A DNA stretch of 64,000 nt. Source: Deltaproteobacteria bacterium (GTDB lineage Bacteria; Desulfobacterota; GWC2-55-46). Under the pieces are notes generated by a model. It was not told where the DNA came from. It saw nothing but the letters and a program-made list of their open reading frames with translations, and ran no database searches. Shown here in pieces: positions 61,271-64,000 of the stretch. The DNA is taken from positions 62,001-126,000 of the forward strand of contig JACPGB010000028.1 of NCBI GenBank assembly GCA_016182655.1. Reading direction: 5' to 3'. Position numbers and translations under genes: made by a program. The stretch's first letter is position 1. Each line of letters starts with the position of its first letter.

Positions 61271-62437
61271 TTACCCGGCAGCCTCTAATAGGCCCATGTA
61301 TATCTCACGATACCCCTTAGCCATGCCCTCGCTCGAATATCTCGCGTTTACGGTCTCCTTCGCCCTCTTCGCGAGAGAGCGCGCGTAAGCACCGTCCCCG
61401 AGCGCAAAAATCGCTTCAACGATGGCGCTGGCGCTCGCCGGTTCCATCAATACGCCCGCCGCCCCCTCTTCGAGCACCTCCGGCACCCCTCCAACGCGGG
61501 TCGCGGCTATCGGGACCCCGTTTTGCATCGCCTCGAGGATGACCATGGGAAGCCCTTCGGTCAGGGAGGGTAGCACGAAGATATCGAAAAGACGCAGGTA
61601 GCGCGACGCCCCCGCCCTGTAGCCCGGCATGAGCAGGCCGTCTTTCAGGCCGAGCAATGCCGCCGACCCGGCAAGGAGGTCTTTTTCTGGACCGTCGCCT
61701 ATTATGACGAGCTTCGCGTCCTTGCGCCTCTCGCGGACGCGGGCAAACGCCTCCACGAGGTATTTGAAACCCTTCTCATGCGTAAGCCGCCCTATCGCGC
61801 CGACGATAAAACCTGTCTTGCAAAAATCGGCTATCTCTTTATCAAGCTCCCGGACCTCGGAAGGCGCGGGCGGCATGCCGTTATTTACGACATGGAGGTT
61901 CAAGCCTCCCCTTTTGAGCCTCGGGTTTGCCAGCATCCTGGCGTTGACCGCGACGACCGCGTCGATATGCCTGAGGGCCCTCGCGTCAAGCCATTCATAG
62001 ACCCTCATCCTGGAGATCGCGCCAGCGGAGGTCCAGCCGTGGAGAGTGGCTACGACCGGGATCCTGCGGAGCCTCCTTGGCAGAAAGCCGAAGAGAATAT
62101 TGCCCTTGTATCCGTGGGAATGCAGGATGCCGAACCCCTCTTGCCTGGCAAACCCCAGTATATCAAGGGCGCCTTTGAGATTAAAGCCCGGATTCATCCT
62201 GAAGGTCTTGACGCGGAAGCCGCGCCTCCCGGCCTCGGCCTCAAGGGCCTTCTCGGCGCAACCTTTCTCGCCGATACTGCATATGGCGGGGGAGAGCCCC
62301 ATTTTTATCTGCTCGCCCACGAGGTTCAAAAGCATCACCTCGGCGCCGTAGAGCCCGGCGCTGTCAATGACGTGAAGTACCTTGAACCCGGCTCCCGTGC
62401 GGTCAGGAGACCCTATTTTCGACAAACAACCTTCCAT
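61271..62437 (-). CDS. Glycosyltransferase family 4
   Basis: A 388-residue GT-B enzyme. FKVLHVIDSAGLYGAEVMLLNL opens the acceptor domain. FIVGAIGRLTHEKGFKYLVEAF begins the donor domain, and SLTEGLPMVILEAMQNGVP holds E-x7-E. It ends at a 10-bp gap from the fused transferase/deacetylase gene. Confidence 0.93.
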   Translation of the reverse strand: MEGCLSKIGSPDRTGAGFKVLHVIDSAGLYGAEVMLLNLVGEQIKMGLSPAICSIGEKGCAEKALEAEAGRRGFRVKTFRMNPGFNLKGALDILGFARQEGFGILHSHGYKGNILFGFLPRRLRRIPVVATLHGWTSAGAISRMRVYEWLDARALRHIDAVVAVNARMLANPRLKRGGLNLHVVNNGMPPAPSEVRELDKEIADFCKTGFIVGAIGRLTHEKGFKYLVEAFARVRERRKDAKLVIIGDGPEKDLLAGSAALLGLKDGLLMPGYRAGASRYLRLFDIFVLPSLTEGLPMVILEAMQNGVPIAATRVGGVPEVLEEGAAGVLMEPASASAIVEAIFALGDGAYARSLAKRAKETVNARYSSEGMAKGYREIYMGLLEAAG

Positions 62438-62447
62438 TTCCTGTTGA

Positions 62448-64000
62448 TCACCTTCTTATCATAAGGGCCGAGCCGAAGAGAGGGGCGCTGAACTCTCCGT
62501 TAAGCCTCATAGTCATGCTTGAGTCGACCATCTTGCGGCCCATGGTGAAACCGTTGCTCTCCCTGCAGAGCGAAAACGCGCACTCGTATCCGGCCTCCCT
62601 GGCCGCCTTCTCCACGGATTCGTTGAATTCCATCTTGCCCCCGAACGGGTAGGCGAGCGTCTTCACGGGCCTGCCGATCCTCTCCTCTATCAGCTTTTTC
62701 GAGTTTACAAGCTCGGAGGAGCAGGCCTCCGGGGAAAGCGCCGAAAGACGGGGATGCGTTACGGTGTGACTGCCGAATTCGATGCCGCACCCGGCCATCT
62801 CCCTTATCTCATCCCATGAAAGATAGAGCCTTTTGCCCTTCAACTCCTCGTAGTCGAGCCCGAGCCTCTCGTATATGAACCCGGTCAGCTCGGATTTACG
62901 GCTGTTGTCCATTTCCTTGCTCTTCAGGGTAATCTCCCTTATCACCCCGGAGGCCCTCATCTCGTCGCTTTTTTCAAGCAAGTATCTTTTAAGCCCGAAA
63001 CCCGTCAGGTCGAGCATGTGCCTGGACGTGGACATCACGGCGTACCTGAGCGCGTCGAAGAAAAGGGGTTCGCCCATTTCTATCGGCGCGGTGCTTATGA
63101 ATACCGCCGCGCTCACCCCGTTCGCCTTAAGCACGGGAAACGCGTTTGTATAATTGTCCCTGTACCCGTCGTCGAAGGTGATGAGCACGGAATTTCGCGG
63201 GTATCCGCGTCCGTCCCTCATGCATTTCAGAAACTCCGAGAGCGAGATTACGTTAAAATTTTTTTTAAGGAACAAAACCTGTTTTTCGAAGTTCTCGGCA
63301 TCCTGCTCTATCTCAAGCGGCTTAAGACGCACCTTATCGATGCTGTGGTAAGCGAGTATCCGGGGGAGCGGGTCTTTTTTTTTAAGGACCGAATACGCCC
63401 CGGAATAATAGAAAAGTCCGCTGAGCGACAATTTCGCCGCCTTTTTAAGCCTTGTCTTTCCGATAAGGAAAGCCTCCCCGGCGCTTATCCGTTTTTTATC
63501 TCGCGCCAGATAGGCGAAGAGGTCCTCGTTGGTCTCTATCATGTTCCGGAGCGTGAACTTCCTTGAGACCCTCCTCTCCCCGCTTTGCCCCATCCTCCTT
63601 CCAAGTTCAGAGTCATTCAGGAGCTTGAGTATAGCCTCGGCGAGAGCGTGACTGTCGGCTGGAGGCACGAGGAACCCGGTCTCGTTGTCGATAACGGCCT
63701 CGGGGTTCCCGCCGCAGTCAGTGGCTATCACGGGCTTGCCGGAGGCCATACCTTCGAGCGCGGCGTTTGAAAACCCTTCGCTCAACGACGGGAGCGCCAT
63801 CATGTCAAAGGATGAGAGCGCCTCAGGCACGTCCTTGCGGTCGCCAAGAAACATGAAGTGCCCGCCGAGGCCGAGTTTTCCTATTTCGCTCTCGACCTCT
63901 TTATAATAATCGGAACCCTTGTACCCGACCACGACGACCCTGAAGTCGCTTCTCTGCCTTAAGACCTCCGCAACGGCCCTGACCAGATGTATGTGCCCCT
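62448..64000 (-). CDS. Fused GT4 glycosyltransferase and NodB deacetylase (5' end outside window)
   Basis: The frame is open to the right edge, so the N-terminal GT domain is missing. Visible parts: the GT4 donor domain (HLVRAVAEVLRQ, MMALPSLSEGFSNAALEGM with E-x7-E, IATDCGGNPEAV), a linker of about 60 residues, then a NodB deacetylase. The latter has LITFDDGYRDN, FGSHTVTHPRLS, and TLAYPFGG. One polypeptide thus joins sugar transfer with deacetylation, suggesting that the sugar is deacetylated directly after transfer. No frameshift is seen between the halves. Confidence 0.87.
   Translation of the reverse strand, partial: GHIHLVRAVAEVLRQRSDFRVVVVGYKGSDYYKEVESEIGKLGLGGHFMFLGDRKDVPEALSSFDMMALPSLSEGFSNAALEGMASGKPVIATDCGGNPEAVIDNETGFLVPPADSHALAEAILKLLNDSELGRRMGQSGERRVSRKFTLRNMIETNEDLFAYLARDKKRISAGEAFLIGKTRLKKAAKLSLSGLFYYSGAYSVLKKKDPLPRILAYHSIDKVRLKPLEIEQDAENFEKQVLFLKKNFNVISLSEFLKCMRDGRGYPRNSVLITFDDGYRDNYTNAFPVLKANGVSAAVFISTAPIEMGEPLFFDALRYAVMSTSRHMLDLTGFGLKRYLLEKSDEMRASGVIREITLKSKEMDNSRKSELTGFIYERLGLDYEELKGKRLYLSWDEIREMAGCGIEFGSHTVTHPRLSALSPEACSSELVNSKKLIEERIGRPVKTLAYPFGGKMEFNESVEKAAREAGYECAFSLCRESNGFTMGRKMVDSSMTMRLNGEFSAPLFGSALMIRR

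Noticed and set aside
1-64000. tRNA, rRNA, riboswitch, CRISPR or phage
   Set aside because: No cloverleaf, rRNA segment, regular spacer array, integrase or known riboswitch core was seen on either strand by eye; a covariance search could still reveal a small RNA.

Overview
The window is a high-GC chromosomal segment from a Gram-negative bacterium. It encodes a type II secretion system, outer-membrane beta-barrels, lipoproteins and PEP-CTERM proteins. GC-rich codons sit beside frequent ATA (Ile) and AGG (Arg). With the PrsK/PrsR/PrsT set, GspN, an Ehr-like membrane complex and c-type cytochromes, this points to a deltaproteobacterial (Desulfobacterota) or Nitrospirota-like lineage. That placement is inference. 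I see no tRNA, rRNA, CRISPR array, phage or transposase.

Region 1 (1-5.6 kb, +): the end of treZ, a GH57/DUF3536 amylase-type gene and treY, with overlapping start and stop codons, form a maltooligosaccharide-to-trehalose operon. Region 2 (5.6-13.1 kb, -): a six-gene hyfB-C-E-F-G-I-like complex keeps the proton-pumping membrane subunits and the NuoB-type Fe-S subunit. Its large subunit has lost the [NiFe] cysteines, so it looks like an energy-converting hydrogenase-related (Ehr) complex. A palindrome-rich element sits inside this operon. Region 3 (13.5-17.4 kb, -): motAB behind a good sigma-28-type promoter, a monoheme cytochrome lipoprotein, and a diheme cytochrome fused to an outer-membrane beta-barrel whose 3' end is tandemly duplicated.

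Region 4 (17.5-28.9 kb, +): a complete type II secretion operon in the permuted order gspG-H-I-J-K-L-M-N-C-D-E-F, with a MITE-like repeat between gspE and gspF. Region 5 (28.9-33.2 kb, +): a MacAB/Lol-like efflux set of adaptor, ATPase and two separate permeases. Region 6 (33.5-40.6 kb): a secreted Fn3/PKD protein with a CFI-box C-terminus, the TPR lipoprotein PrsT, two PEP-CTERM proteins, a zinc-ribbon PilZ protein and more copies of the dispersed repeat.

Region 7 (41-64 kb, mostly -): prsK-prsR with nucleotide-sugar genes, a divergent secreted protein, and a long exopolysaccharide operon (glycosyltransferases, three NodB-type deacetylases, Wzx, Wzy, asparagine-synthase-type amidotransferase, methyltransferase, acetyltransferases) that runs off the right edge. 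The exosortase is not in the window.

The main regulatory observation is that both PEP-CTERM genes have near-perfect sigma-54 promoters (GG-N10-GC). Each is preceded by two copies of a shared motif (TGTCCA-N5-TTTACA type) at closely matching distances, about 118 bp and 217-227 bp upstream of the -12 element. Since PrsR is a sigma-54 activator encoded nearby, these are good candidates for its enhancer sites.
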